From assembly GCA_017051695.1 (NCBI GenBank), contig JAFIDK010000001.1:620001-684000 (forward strand): 64,000 bases of DNA, given 5' to 3'. Source of the DNA: Algoriphagus aestuarii. GTDB taxonomy: Bacteria; Bacteroidota; Bacteroidia; Cytophagales; Cyclobacteriaceae. Shown in pieces: positions 55,366-63,759 of the stretch; position 1 is the first letter of the stretch; the number at the start of each line of letters is the position of its first letter. The translations under genes and the position numbers were made by a program. The notes beneath the pieces were generated by a model that saw only the letters and a list, made by a program, of their open reading frames with translations, had not been told where the DNA came from and ran no database searches.

Positions 55366-55664
55366 ATGAAATCCCTCTTGTATTCTCATAAAATTAATCG
55401 GCATCGGCATCTGACAGAAACTGAAACGATAGCTAAAGGAACAATGGGAAAACTTCCTTTTGACAAAAAAAATATCTCCAGAACTACCAGGAAAAATCCC
55501 CATTTAAGTTCAATCTAGCTGAGGAGGAATATTTAGAATTTGAGAATCAAATTTGGCATCACAAGCATAACAATGATTACGTGTCAGTAAACGAATTAAA
55601 CTTAAAAGACTTTCTAAAAATAACACTCCAGATGATAGAGGAAGAATTGAATAAAAAGAAATAG
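55366..55664 (+). pseudogene. Frameshifted small gene (A8 run at 55465-55472)
   Basis: An ATG at 55366 opens a frame (MKSLLYSHKINRHR...) that reaches a run of eight A residues (55465-55472) and soon ends at a TAG. In the next frame an uninterrupted protein-like stretch (YLQNYQEKSPFKFNLAEEEYLEFENQ..., ending EEELNKKK) runs to the TAG at 55662-55664, 1 nt before the DUF6090 gene. A single extra A, or a -1 slip on the A run, would join them into about 99 residues. The tight spacing suggests a real gene. The product is not recognised. Confidence 0.5.
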
Positions 55665-55665
55665 T

Positions 55666-56394
55666 ATGATCTCATTTTTTAGAAAAATCCGAAAGAAACT
55701 GCTTCAGCAAAACCGAGTCACAAGATACCTGGTTTATGCTTTAGGGGAGATAATGCTTGTCGTAATAGGTATCTTGATAGCCTTGCAAGTAAACAATTGG
55801 AATGAGGGTAGAAAATTGGAAAAAATCTCTGACCAAAGCCTTCAAAGTCTCGAAGAAGAAATCAAGGAAGCTCGTTCAACTCTAGCTAATATCATTTCAG
55901 TCAACAAAAGGATTTTAAATGATTCTGACCTATTTCTAGACGGGATCATGACTAAGGATTCTTTGGAAAAGGATCCCGGCAAAATTTTCGGATTGACAAC
56001 TTATGCATTCGCCACTTTAAACTTCACTATTACAGAGCAAGAGCTGAGTTCTGAAAGAACTATTCTTGGTAGGGAAAAACTTCATGAAAAATTAAGGATA
56101 TCACTTCAGGATTACTTGCGAATTGTAGACTTTGAGTTAATCATCAAAAATTTTTGGAACAATGAAGTCGGCCCTTTCTTTATTGAAGAAGAAATGTCGG
56201 TAGTGTATAATCGGTTTTTGAAAGAAAGACCTATAACCTATGAGGATATCGAAAAAGTATCGAAAGAGGAGAAGTTTCTCAATCTTGTGGCAGTGACAAA
56301 TTCATTTAATCTTCGATTTCTCGTTTTACTGGAAAACCTGGATAAAGATTTGGAAGAGGCAATAGCGCTGATAAATCAAGAAGAGCATGAGTAG
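55666..56394 (+). CDS. DUF6090-family membrane-anchored protein
   Basis: 242 residues. The N-terminus (IRKKLLQQNRVTRYLVYALGEIMLVVIGILIALQVNNWNE) with one TM helix is characteristic of DUF6090. It is followed by a charged helical region with a likely coiled-coil. Function unknown. Such proteins are abundant in Bacteroidota and often occur in paralogous groups. It lies 1 nt after the frameshifted small gene and ends the closely spaced chain that starts at 51766. Confidence 0.85.
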   Translation: MISFFRKIRKKLLQQNRVTRYLVYALGEIMLVVIGILIALQVNNWNEGRKLEKISDQSLQSLEEEIKEARSTLANIISVNKRILNDSDLFLDGIMTKDSLEKDPGKIFGLTTYAFATLNFTITEQELSSERTILGREKLHEKLRISLQDYLRIVDFELIIKNFWNNEVGPFFIEEEMSVVYNRFLKERPITYEDIEKVSKEEKFLNLVAVTNSFNLRFLVLLENLDKDLEEAIALINQEEHE

Positions 56395-56930
56395 TTTTTT
56401 TTTTTAGAAAAATCTGATAAAAGTCGGTTTTTATGATTGAACCCAAAAGACCTATGATGCCTTAAAAATGATCATCCAAATTGGTGCTTTATAAATATTC
56501 AGCTGAATCGCACTAAATCGGTTTCTTTGTGAGGATTAGATAATTCTATGGGATTCTCCGATTGGGGATATCGTTTTTGAACTTAAGAATCCCCACTTAG
56601 GAAACAACTCAATACTTCCAGACAAGCACATTTTAAATGCATATAACTAGTGATTAAGATATTTTTTTTAGGGATTAATCAAACTTTTTTCACACAATCC
56701 TTTAAAAATCAATAGGTTCTTTGCTCGTATCACCATTTGATTTTGTATTTTGTTTTTATTAAGCATGGATTATCGCCAACTAATCTATTTCTATCACTTT
56801 TTTAAAATCGTTTTCATCCGCAATCAATCTTTTCGGAAGAGGTGATTTTTAGAATTAAAAATTAATCTTTTAAAGTAATTCGGAACAGTATCTCGATCGA
56901 GAGAAACTGAATACCTAATGATTGTTTATA
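56395..56930. other. AT-rich intergenic region upstream of the propeller sensor
   Basis: 536 bases with no ORF that looks real. It includes a run of T just after the DUF6090 stop (not in a hairpin) and should hold the promoter of the sensor gene. TTG-rich stretches occur near 56740 but no well-spaced -33/-7 pair was found. Confidence 0.5.
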
Positions 56931-59003
56931 ATGATAAAATCAATGATTTCCCAGCATCTTCTATCCTTTAAAGTAGTTACTTTTTTATTCCTTTTATCCG
57001 TCATTTTTAGAACCGATGCACAGGAAATAAACCTGGAAAGTATCTCCATATCCAATGGATTAGCTTCGCCAGTCGTTTTTGACATAACACAGGATAGTTA
57101 TGGCTTACTTTGGATAAGCACTGCCAATGGGGTTCAGCGATATGATGGTTATAATTGGAAAACTTACCGCAACATCATAGGCGATCCTAATAGTTTACAG
57201 CATAACCAGACATTCTATATTTCTGAAGATAGTATCCAAAATTTATGGATTGCCAATGAGTTTGGACTCACTTATTTTGACAGGGCGAAGAACACCTTTA
57301 AGAATTACAATGTAGACTCCATATTTGAGACTGTAGGAGCTTCCAGAACTATAAAAGTGCTGCCTGATTCTCATGGCAGAGTATGGGCTACCACGATTGG
57401 GCAGGGGATTCTTCAGTTTGATCCAAAAGAGGATATTTGGAAACATGCTCCCTATGCCAATGTCAATGGAAAACCAGCAGTCCACTCTTCCTTATCAATA
57501 ACCGTTTATGAAGACAGGAACGGAGCCATCTGGGGAGGTTCCTCAGTATATGGCCTAATGTATTTACCAAAAGCCGCTTCCGAGTTTAATGCTATCAAAT
57601 TTGATGTTGAAAATCCTTTTAACAGCAATGAAAACCTCATTACGGCGCTTTATTTAGACAAAGATGACATACTTTGGATCACAAGCCGGCAGGGGATTTA
57701 TAAATATGATGTAGAGAACAATAAGCTTCGCACAATTATTTATTATAACACTGGTAATGAGGATATTGCTACTTATTTAAATTCTATAAATGAAGATTCA
57801 GATGGCAATATTTGGGTTTTGAACAACTACCGTGGATTTCTAAAATTTGAGGGTAATAGTGACGAATATACAGAAGTAATTATTCCGGGAAACAGAAAGA
57901 TGAATACAGGTGCCTGGACGAATAGATTTACCAGGTTGACCATCGACAGAAGTGGGATTTTTTGGTTTGGGTCCCGCGCTAAAGGTTTATTTAAATACGA
58001 TCCGGTCAATCAACCTTTCACCGCTTACAAGCATGATCAGGCAGATCCTAATTCATTAAGTTCCGGTGGAACCTATGGTTTGTTTGCCTCCAAAATCACT
58101 CCTGGAAAAATTTATGTGGGTAATAGAGGTAATGGATTTGATGTTTTCAATGAATCAGATCATTCTGTAAAGAAAATTAATTTTCCCTCTTCCAATGACA
58201 TGTTTGGCGGATCCGCAAGATCCATCTATGAGCAAAACGACGGAACATTATGGGTAGGAACCTGGGGAGATGGCCTGATCAAAATGGATGAAAACTATCA
58301 AGAAATAAAGCGATTCAAATACGACCAATCAGAAACTGAAAATAGCTTGCCTAACAATCAGGTTCGGGTGATTCGGGAAGACAAAAAAGGGAACTTATGG
58401 ATTGGCACTAATGGAGGACTGGCAATTTTAAATCCCGCCTCGGAGAACTTCAAGCATATCAATAGTCAGTATAACCAAACCTATCCGGATGATATCCTTT
58501 CCCAAATCAATCAATGGTTGGAAACAGATCAGCAGTTGGCCATCATCGAGCAAGTTGGGCAAAGTGAAGAACTCACTCAGGGTTTTGAGATCACTGAGAA
58601 AGGCACCTACTTTTTAGTCAGCGTTGGAGAAGGAGATCCTGCAAGCATGGCAGATTATGGCTGGCTCACAAACGGACTGGGTGAAACAGTCATAGGAATG
58701 GAAACCATAGAGGACTCATTTTGGGCAGGAGGAGGACTTAAAAACCGCCTGATGATTGCGCAAATTGAATTGAATCCTGGGTCTTATTCCCTTAGATATA
58801 CTTCGGACGACAGCCATCACTACGAAAGCTGGAATGAACCAGAACCAGATCTTGTAGACCTTTATGGAGTAGCGATTTTCAAACAAGATATTGAAGTAAC
58901 TACCGAATCCACTGTCGTCAATGTCAATGAACAAAATGCGGAAATTATCATTCAGGATGCAAACATCTCGGATATTGAGATAGGGGAAAATACATCTGGA
59001 TAG
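56931..59003 (+). CDS. Propeller sensor, N-terminal part (frame 1)
   Basis: 690 residues from the ATG at 56931; a TTG three codons upstream is less likely. Signal peptide to about FRTDAQ. Regulator-propeller blades are marked by repeats of LWISTANG, LWIANEFG, WATTIGQG, LWITSRQGIYKYD, FWFGSRAKGLFKYD, LWVGTWGDGL and LWIGTNGGLAILN. From about residue 510 to 685 comes a different beta-rich domain with DYGWL, AGGGLKNR and TSDDSHHYESWN, resembling periplasmic domains of other Bacteroidota sensor kinases. The frame ends abruptly at a TAG inside what should be the next blade. Confidence 0.8.
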   Translation: MIKSMISQHLLSFKVVTFLFLLSVIFRTDAQEINLESISISNGLASPVVFDITQDSYGLLWISTANGVQRYDGYNWKTYRNIIGDPNSLQHNQTFYISEDSIQNLWIANEFGLTYFDRAKNTFKNYNVDSIFETVGASRTIKVLPDSHGRVWATTIGQGILQFDPKEDIWKHAPYANVNGKPAVHSSLSITVYEDRNGAIWGGSSVYGLMYLPKAASEFNAIKFDVENPFNSNENLITALYLDKDDILWITSRQGIYKYDVENNKLRTIIYYNTGNEDIATYLNSINEDSDGNIWVLNNYRGFLKFEGNSDEYTEVIIPGNRKMNTGAWTNRFTRLTIDRSGIFWFGSRAKGLFKYDPVNQPFTAYKHDQADPNSLSSGGTYGLFASKITPGKIYVGNRGNGFDVFNESDHSVKKINFPSSNDMFGGSARSIYEQNDGTLWVGTWGDGLIKMDENYQEIKRFKYDQSETENSLPNNQVRVIREDKKGNLWIGTNGGLAILNPASENFKHINSQYNQTYPDDILSQINQWLETDQQLAIIEQVGQSEELTQGFEITEKGTYFLVSVGEGDPASMADYGWLTNGLGETVIGMETIEDSFWAGGGLKNRLMIAQIELNPGSYSLRYTSDDSHHYESWNEPEPDLVDLYGVAIFKQDIEVTTESTVVNVNEQNAEIIIQDANISDIEIGENTSG

Positions 59004-59074
59004 CCAGTATCAATGCGGGTGTCACAAGAATTGATCCTGAAACAAATGCGGTAAAATACTACACCAGTGATCCT

Positions 59075-60814
59075 TTGGATCCAACTACTCTCAGTGACAG
59101 ACAAGTTTTTGATGTATTGGAAATGGACGGAAACCTTTGGATGGCCACCTATGGCGGGATCAATATCTTGGATATAGCAAAGGATGAAATCACCTATTAC
59201 ACCGAGCAAGATGGATTGCCCACCAATTTTATAGAGACAGTATTGCCGGGTGAAAATGGAGAAATGTGGTTTTCTACCCAAAGTGGTTTGATTCAGATGA
59301 TGCAAAATGAATCATTGGACAAAGTCACCTTCATCAATTACAACGAAGACGATGGGATTGGTGGAGAATCATTTATATCACTTGCTGCGGACAAAACTCC
59401 TGATGGCAACTTTTATTTCGGAGGTGATCACGGATTAACCACTTTTTCTACCATCGCTTCCAATAAAATTCCGCCATCTGTCATCATCTCCAACTTATTG
59501 ATATCAAACCGCTCGGTGTACGACATGGGTGAAAATTCACCTCTCAATGTAGATTTACTCTCTACGGATGAGGTCACTCTTCGGCACGATCAAAATGACC
59601 TCAGTTTTGAATTTGCGGCACTGCATTATGCCAATCCTTCCAAAAACCAATATGCCCATATGCTGGAAGGGCTGGATCAGGACTGGATCTATGATAACCG
59701 GAATTTTGCAGCTTATACCAATCTGGAACCTGGCACTTACACTTTTAAAGTCATCGCATCCAATGCGTACGGGGTATGGAATGATGTAGGCAAATCTCTA
59801 TCCATCACACTACTACCTCCTTGGTGGAAAACATGGTGGGCCTATTCCATCTATGCAGTTCTTCTTTGTATGGTTGTTTTGGCCGCTTATTCTGGGTTAA
59901 AACGCAGGATACGCATGATGGAAAGAGCTCAAAATCTAGAGCGGGAAGTGGCTCAGGCCAAAGAAATCGAAAAAGCTTATACAGAATTAAAAGCTACCCA
60001 ATCCCAGCTGATCCAATCAGAAAAGATGGCTTCGCTTGGAGAACTTACGGCAGGTATCGCCCATGAAATCCAGAATCCATTGAATTTTGTCAATAATTTC
60101 TCTGAAGTCAGCACGGAGTTAATCGATGAAATGCAAGAGGAATTGGCTCAGGGAAATACTGAGATTGCGATAGAAATTTCCAATGATCTAAAAGAAAACT
60201 TGACCAAAATCACCCATCATGGAAAGCGAGCAGATTTTATTGTAAAAGGCATGCTCGAGCATAGTAGAACGAATACCAGAGATGTCCAACCTACAAACCT
60301 AAACGCTATTGCAGAAGAATTTCTTCGATTGAGCTATCACGGACTTCGGGCAAAAGACAAAAGTTTCTCGGCCGATTTTGAAACAATTTTAGCTCCGGAT
60401 CTTCCGAAAGTTGAAGTAGTCAGTCAGGATATAGGAAGAGTCATTTTGAACCTGATCAACAATGCATTTTATGCGGTGGATGAGAAAGCTAAAGGGCTGA
60501 TAGCAAAGAACGGTAGTATAGGAGAATACAAACCAAAGGTGACCATACATTCTCGCCTGGTAGGTCTTGAAGTGGATTTAGGAGGCGTTGAAATCGCAGT
60601 AGAAGACAATGGAAATGGAATTCCTAAATCGATTAAAGACAAAATTTTCCAACCATTCTTTACGACCAAACCAACTGGATCGGGTACCGGTTTGGGATTA
60701 TCCCTAAGTTATGATATCATCAAAATGCATGGGGGTGACATTCGGGTGAAAAGCAAAGAGGATGAAGGAACAGAAATGATCATTTTTTTGCCTCTCAAGG
60801 AGCAATTGGCATGA
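59075..60814 (+). CDS. Propeller sensor, C-terminal part: Y_Y_Y, TM and histidine kinase (frame 2)
   Basis: The frame is open from 58979; the first ATG is at 59075 (579 residues from there), but that is not a natural start. It contains the last blades (LWMATYGGINILD and MWFSTQSGLIQM), a Y_Y_Y beta-sandwich (LSFEFAALHYANP through TYTFKVIASNAYGVW), one TM helix (about 260-280) and a coiled-coil. The histidine kinase has an H-box GIAHEIQNPLNF with the His codon at 60062-60064, a VILNLINNAFYAV N box, DNGNGIP (G1) and GTGLGLSLSYDI (G2). It could still be active only if the frames are joined. Confidence 0.85.
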   Translation: MDPTTLSDRQVFDVLEMDGNLWMATYGGINILDIAKDEITYYTEQDGLPTNFIETVLPGENGEMWFSTQSGLIQMMQNESLDKVTFINYNEDDGIGGESFISLAADKTPDGNFYFGGDHGLTTFSTIASNKIPPSVIISNLLISNRSVYDMGENSPLNVDLLSTDEVTLRHDQNDLSFEFAALHYANPSKNQYAHMLEGLDQDWIYDNRNFAAYTNLEPGTYTFKVIASNAYGVWNDVGKSLSITLLPPWWKTWWAYSIYAVLLCMVVLAAYSGLKRRIRMMERAQNLEREVAQAKEIEKAYTELKATQSQLIQSEKMASLGELTAGIAHEIQNPLNFVNNFSEVSTELIDEMQEELAQGNTEIAIEISNDLKENLTKITHHGKRADFIVKGMLEHSRTNTRDVQPTNLNAIAEEFLRLSYHGLRAKDKSFSADFETILAPDLPKVEVVSQDIGRVILNLINNAFYAVDEKAKGLIAKNGSIGEYKPKVTIHSRLVGLEVDLGGVEIAVEDNGNGIPKSIKDKIFQPFFTTKPTGSGTGLGLSLSYDIIKMHGGDIRVKSKEDEGTEMIIFLPLKEQLA

Positions 60815-60923
60815 AATCGAGCATATCAAAATCGAGACAGACTAATAGATTGATCTACCAATCGAGCTTCCATATCCTGTTCTTGCTTTTCAGGATTTCC
60901 TATGAAAAAACAATCACAAATAC

Positions 60924-61112
60924 ATGAAAATCACCGAAGTGCTAAAAGCAGAAAATAAGCGTCTGCAAGAGGCATTGGATCAGCGAACCTCCGAACTTCT
61001 AGTGATGAATCGGGAGCTGGAAACAGAAGCCGCACTGGAGAAAGTGAGAAGTCGTCTTCAAAAAATCATCAACCTGATAGAAGAGGAAAATAATATTCCA
61101 TCGAAAGATTAA
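60924..61112 (+). CDS. Small coiled-coil protein, 62 residues
   Basis: A complete small ORF encoding an almost wholly helical, highly charged peptide. The segment ELETEAALEKVRSRL closely recalls the signalling helix that precedes the sensor or GAF-like domain in many Bacteroidota histidine kinases. It starts 109 nt after the sensor-kinase stop. It could be a remnant of a kinase linker, a small dimerising partner, or non-coding. No clear ribosome binding site is visible. Confidence 0.45.
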   Translation: MKITEVLKAENKRLQEALDQRTSELLVMNRELETEAALEKVRSRLQKIINLIEEENNIPSKD

Positions 61113-61446
61113 TTGGTAAGAAAGACATAAACACTGTATCAAACTTGGTATTCAAATAGTTTTTGACAACCTAAATGCATCTTCTAGCGCCACTTAAAGA
61201 GGTATGTTCCACAAATTCACCTCTTCTCTTCACTATGATTTTTTATAAAAATTCTCCAAATCAAACAAACAACCTAAAACTAACCGATTTACAAAAATCA
61301 TTTATCCAAATATGTTCTACCTATTTTTATGGTTGAAAAACAAATTTATGAAAGAGACATTATTTTAAGTTAGCTGAATAATCGGGTGTTACAATAAGAA
61401 AAGTTTTATTTATCTTGATAAACGCCAACGTTTTTCAACTATAATT
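61113..61446. other. Intergenic region upstream of the carotenoid oxygenase gene
   Basis: 334 bases with no convincing ORF. It is AT-rich. Close to the following ATG lies TTTATCTTGATAAA, a short palindrome (6-bp arms, 2-nt centre), which could be an operator. No full -33/-7 pair was placed. Confidence 0.45.
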
Positions 61447-63690
61447 ATGTTTCAACTCAATAAACTCCAAAAAGGAAGGAATGAATTAAACCCACCAATT
61501 CGACCTTTGATTTCATCGACAAGAGATCCTTTGGATTTGGAGTTGAAAGTAATCTATGGGGAAATTCCGGAAGATATTACTGGCCATGTCTTTATCAACT
61601 CTTCCAGTGGCTCAGTAAACTCCCCCTATCCCTATCCCAAAACAAATCCAGATGGAAGTAAAAACCCAGAATATGGGTCTCCTATTTTGCTCGGTGGTGG
61701 ATTTGTGATGAGATATGATTTTGATCAAGAAGGTAAGGTATTGCTTAAAGCAAGGATGTTAAAACCACCCGCTTATTTTGCAGATGAAGCGCTAAAACAG
61801 GGTAGTCATCCTCAATATCCGCATTGGGAACAAAGCTTCAGTGCTTTCAAAAACCTTGGGATTACCAGAATGTCATTTTGGTTAGGATGCAGCGACTTGC
61901 TTTCTACAGCCATCACTCCTATCCGATATGGGAATGACCAATTTGATCGATTGGTTGCAACCACTGACGTAGGAAGACCTTTTGAGTTTGATCCCAACAC
62001 ACTGGAACTTAAAACCGCAATAGGCTACCTAAAAGAATATGCCAATGGCGTACCAGGAATCGTACCTTGGCCATTTCCTGTACTTCAAACTACAGCACAC
62101 CCGGCATTTGACCCTGTTACCAAAGAACTTTTTTCTGTCAACTACACAAAATCCACCAAACTCCAACTCAAAGAATCCAATTTATGGCCTTCCCTTCATC
62201 GACACCATGATTCTATTGAGAAAGATCTGGAGGATAAAGTCAAGTCTTGGGGTACCATCGAGGATAAAACCGAAGCACGGGAAAAACTGAATGAATACTT
62301 TGGAAATGTTCATAAAAAATTCCCCTCCCATGAGAGTAAATTCAAGAAGTTCCTTAGAAAAGCTAAACACTCAATTTCAAAATTACTTGGGAAAGTCATG
62401 AAATTCTTTGGGATTCCTTCCAATGAATTCGCTGTGAATGACGAGGTGTATGTACATGTATTTGATGGGTCCAAAAATCTGAAGACTTGGAAGCTAGTGG
62501 ATGAACAAGGAAATGATCTACAAATCACGCAATGTTGCCATCAAACCACAGTTTGTGAAGATTACTTTGTCTTTATTGACGCTGCTTTTAAGCTTTCCAT
62601 GGATTTGATGTTCAACAATCCCTTTCCTCATAATGAAGAAATTGACAATTTCATCCGGAAGCATACCACCCTCCCTCAGGAACCCTTTACTTATGTCTAC
62701 ATCGTTGCCAGAAAGGATTTAAAAGAGAACTCGAAAACCGCGGTTGCCAAGAAAATAAAACTGGAGCCCGAGTTTATCCACTGCTACTTAAATTACAAAA
62801 ACCCCAATGGCAAGCTTACACTGTATGGAGCCAGCAACAGTGCCGCTTGTTTGGCAGAATGGGTAAGACCTTTCGATAAACTGGTCAGCGGATCAGAGAT
62901 AGAAAAAGACACAGCAGGAATCATCTCCGCTGGAGTCATGGATATTGGAAGAATCAGCAAATATGAGTTGGATGGAGAGCAAGGCACTTTGATTTCAGAA
63001 CAAATTCTGGATGCTATAGGAAAACTGGATCAACCCGAAGATTTGGGAGCCCATACCTGGGGAGTTGGAATCTATACTTTCCGAGACATCATTTCCGGAA
63101 GCATCCCCAGCAATGAAATAACAGATATCTTTTTCCAATGTTATGGTTTGGAACCCCGAAGACTGACAGAGTTCATTTATGAGCTTTATAAAGATTACCC
63201 TAATAGGAAAGTGCCTGCTTCGGAGGTGAAGAAACTTTCAGAAGAAGGCATTCCCCATCAGGTAGTTCGCCTCAATGCCCAAACCTTTGAGTTGGAGGAT
63301 TACTTTCAATTCCCCAAAGGCTACGAGATTCGTTCATTGCAGTTTACACATAGAAAGGGCATTAAAAACCCAAGGCCTGGAATTGATGGGTACATCATAG
63401 TCTTGATGATCAATGAGGACGAACTAAATGGCTCGAAAAACTTCTTCAGGGAAGTCTGGGTTTTTGATGCTGCCAATTTGAAAGATGGACCCAAAACCGT
63501 GCTATCACATCAGGACCTGAACTTTGCATTTACGCTACATTCAGTATGGACAAACTCTTTGGACACCAACCCAGTAGACAGCTATCATGTTCCTGTAAAA
63601 GAGGATTATCAATACATGATTGATAAAATCTGGCTAGACAAACACATTATTCAGGAATTCTTCGACAAGGAGATTTTCCCGCACTTTTGA
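61447..63690 (+). CDS. Carotenoid oxygenase (RPE65/CCD)-family protein, enlarged
   Basis: 747 residues, against about 480-550 for the family. It should be a seven-bladed propeller with one Fe(II) held by four His. Candidates are His218 (TAHPAFDP), His365 (QCCHQTT), the His of LGAHTWGVG and the late His of FTLHSVWTN. The family start, GEIPEDITGHVFINSS, is clear. An insert of about 90 residues (about 240-330), rich in Lys and Glu with many helix formers, is unusual. No signal peptide is seen. The alkene substrate (carotenoid or stilbene) cannot be inferred. It precedes a kinase-like gene 69 nt away. Confidence 0.88.
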   Translation: MFQLNKLQKGRNELNPPIRPLISSTRDPLDLELKVIYGEIPEDITGHVFINSSSGSVNSPYPYPKTNPDGSKNPEYGSPILLGGGFVMRYDFDQEGKVLLKARMLKPPAYFADEALKQGSHPQYPHWEQSFSAFKNLGITRMSFWLGCSDLLSTAITPIRYGNDQFDRLVATTDVGRPFEFDPNTLELKTAIGYLKEYANGVPGIVPWPFPVLQTTAHPAFDPVTKELFSVNYTKSTKLQLKESNLWPSLHRHHDSIEKDLEDKVKSWGTIEDKTEAREKLNEYFGNVHKKFPSHESKFKKFLRKAKHSISKLLGKVMKFFGIPSNEFAVNDEVYVHVFDGSKNLKTWKLVDEQGNDLQITQCCHQTTVCEDYFVFIDAAFKLSMDLMFNNPFPHNEEIDNFIRKHTTLPQEPFTYVYIVARKDLKENSKTAVAKKIKLEPEFIHCYLNYKNPNGKLTLYGASNSAACLAEWVRPFDKLVSGSEIEKDTAGIISAGVMDIGRISKYELDGEQGTLISEQILDAIGKLDQPEDLGAHTWGVGIYTFRDIISGSIPSNEITDIFFQCYGLEPRRLTEFIYELYKDYPNRKVPASEVKKLSEEGIPHQVVRLNAQTFELEDYFQFPKGYEIRSLQFTHRKGIKNPRPGIDGYIIVLMINEDELNGSKNFFREVWVFDAANLKDGPKTVLSHQDLNFAFTLHSVWTNSLDTNPVDSYHVPVKEDYQYMIDKIWLDKHIIQEFFDKEIFPHF

Positions 63691-63759
63691 AGGAATCATT
63701 GCTTCCATCAAAATTTTAGATTAATCGAAAGGTACAACCACTTGAGTCTTTTTGAGTAG

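Larger units (their letters stand above)
56931..60814 (+). pseudogene. Propeller/Y_Y_Y sensor histidine kinase interrupted by a frameshift near 58985
   Basis: Two frames join into one protein: the first stops at 59001-59003, while the second is open from 58979 and continues the same blade motif (YIWIASINAGVTRIDPETN). The overlap 58979-59000 contains GGGGAAAA (58983-58990). One missing base there explains the break. Reconstructed layout: signal peptide, regulator-propeller blades, inserted beta-rich domain, more blades, Y_Y_Y domain, TM helix, coiled-coil, HisKA and HATPase. No receiver or AraC domain follows. It may be a mutation or a sequencing error. Confidence 0.75.
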
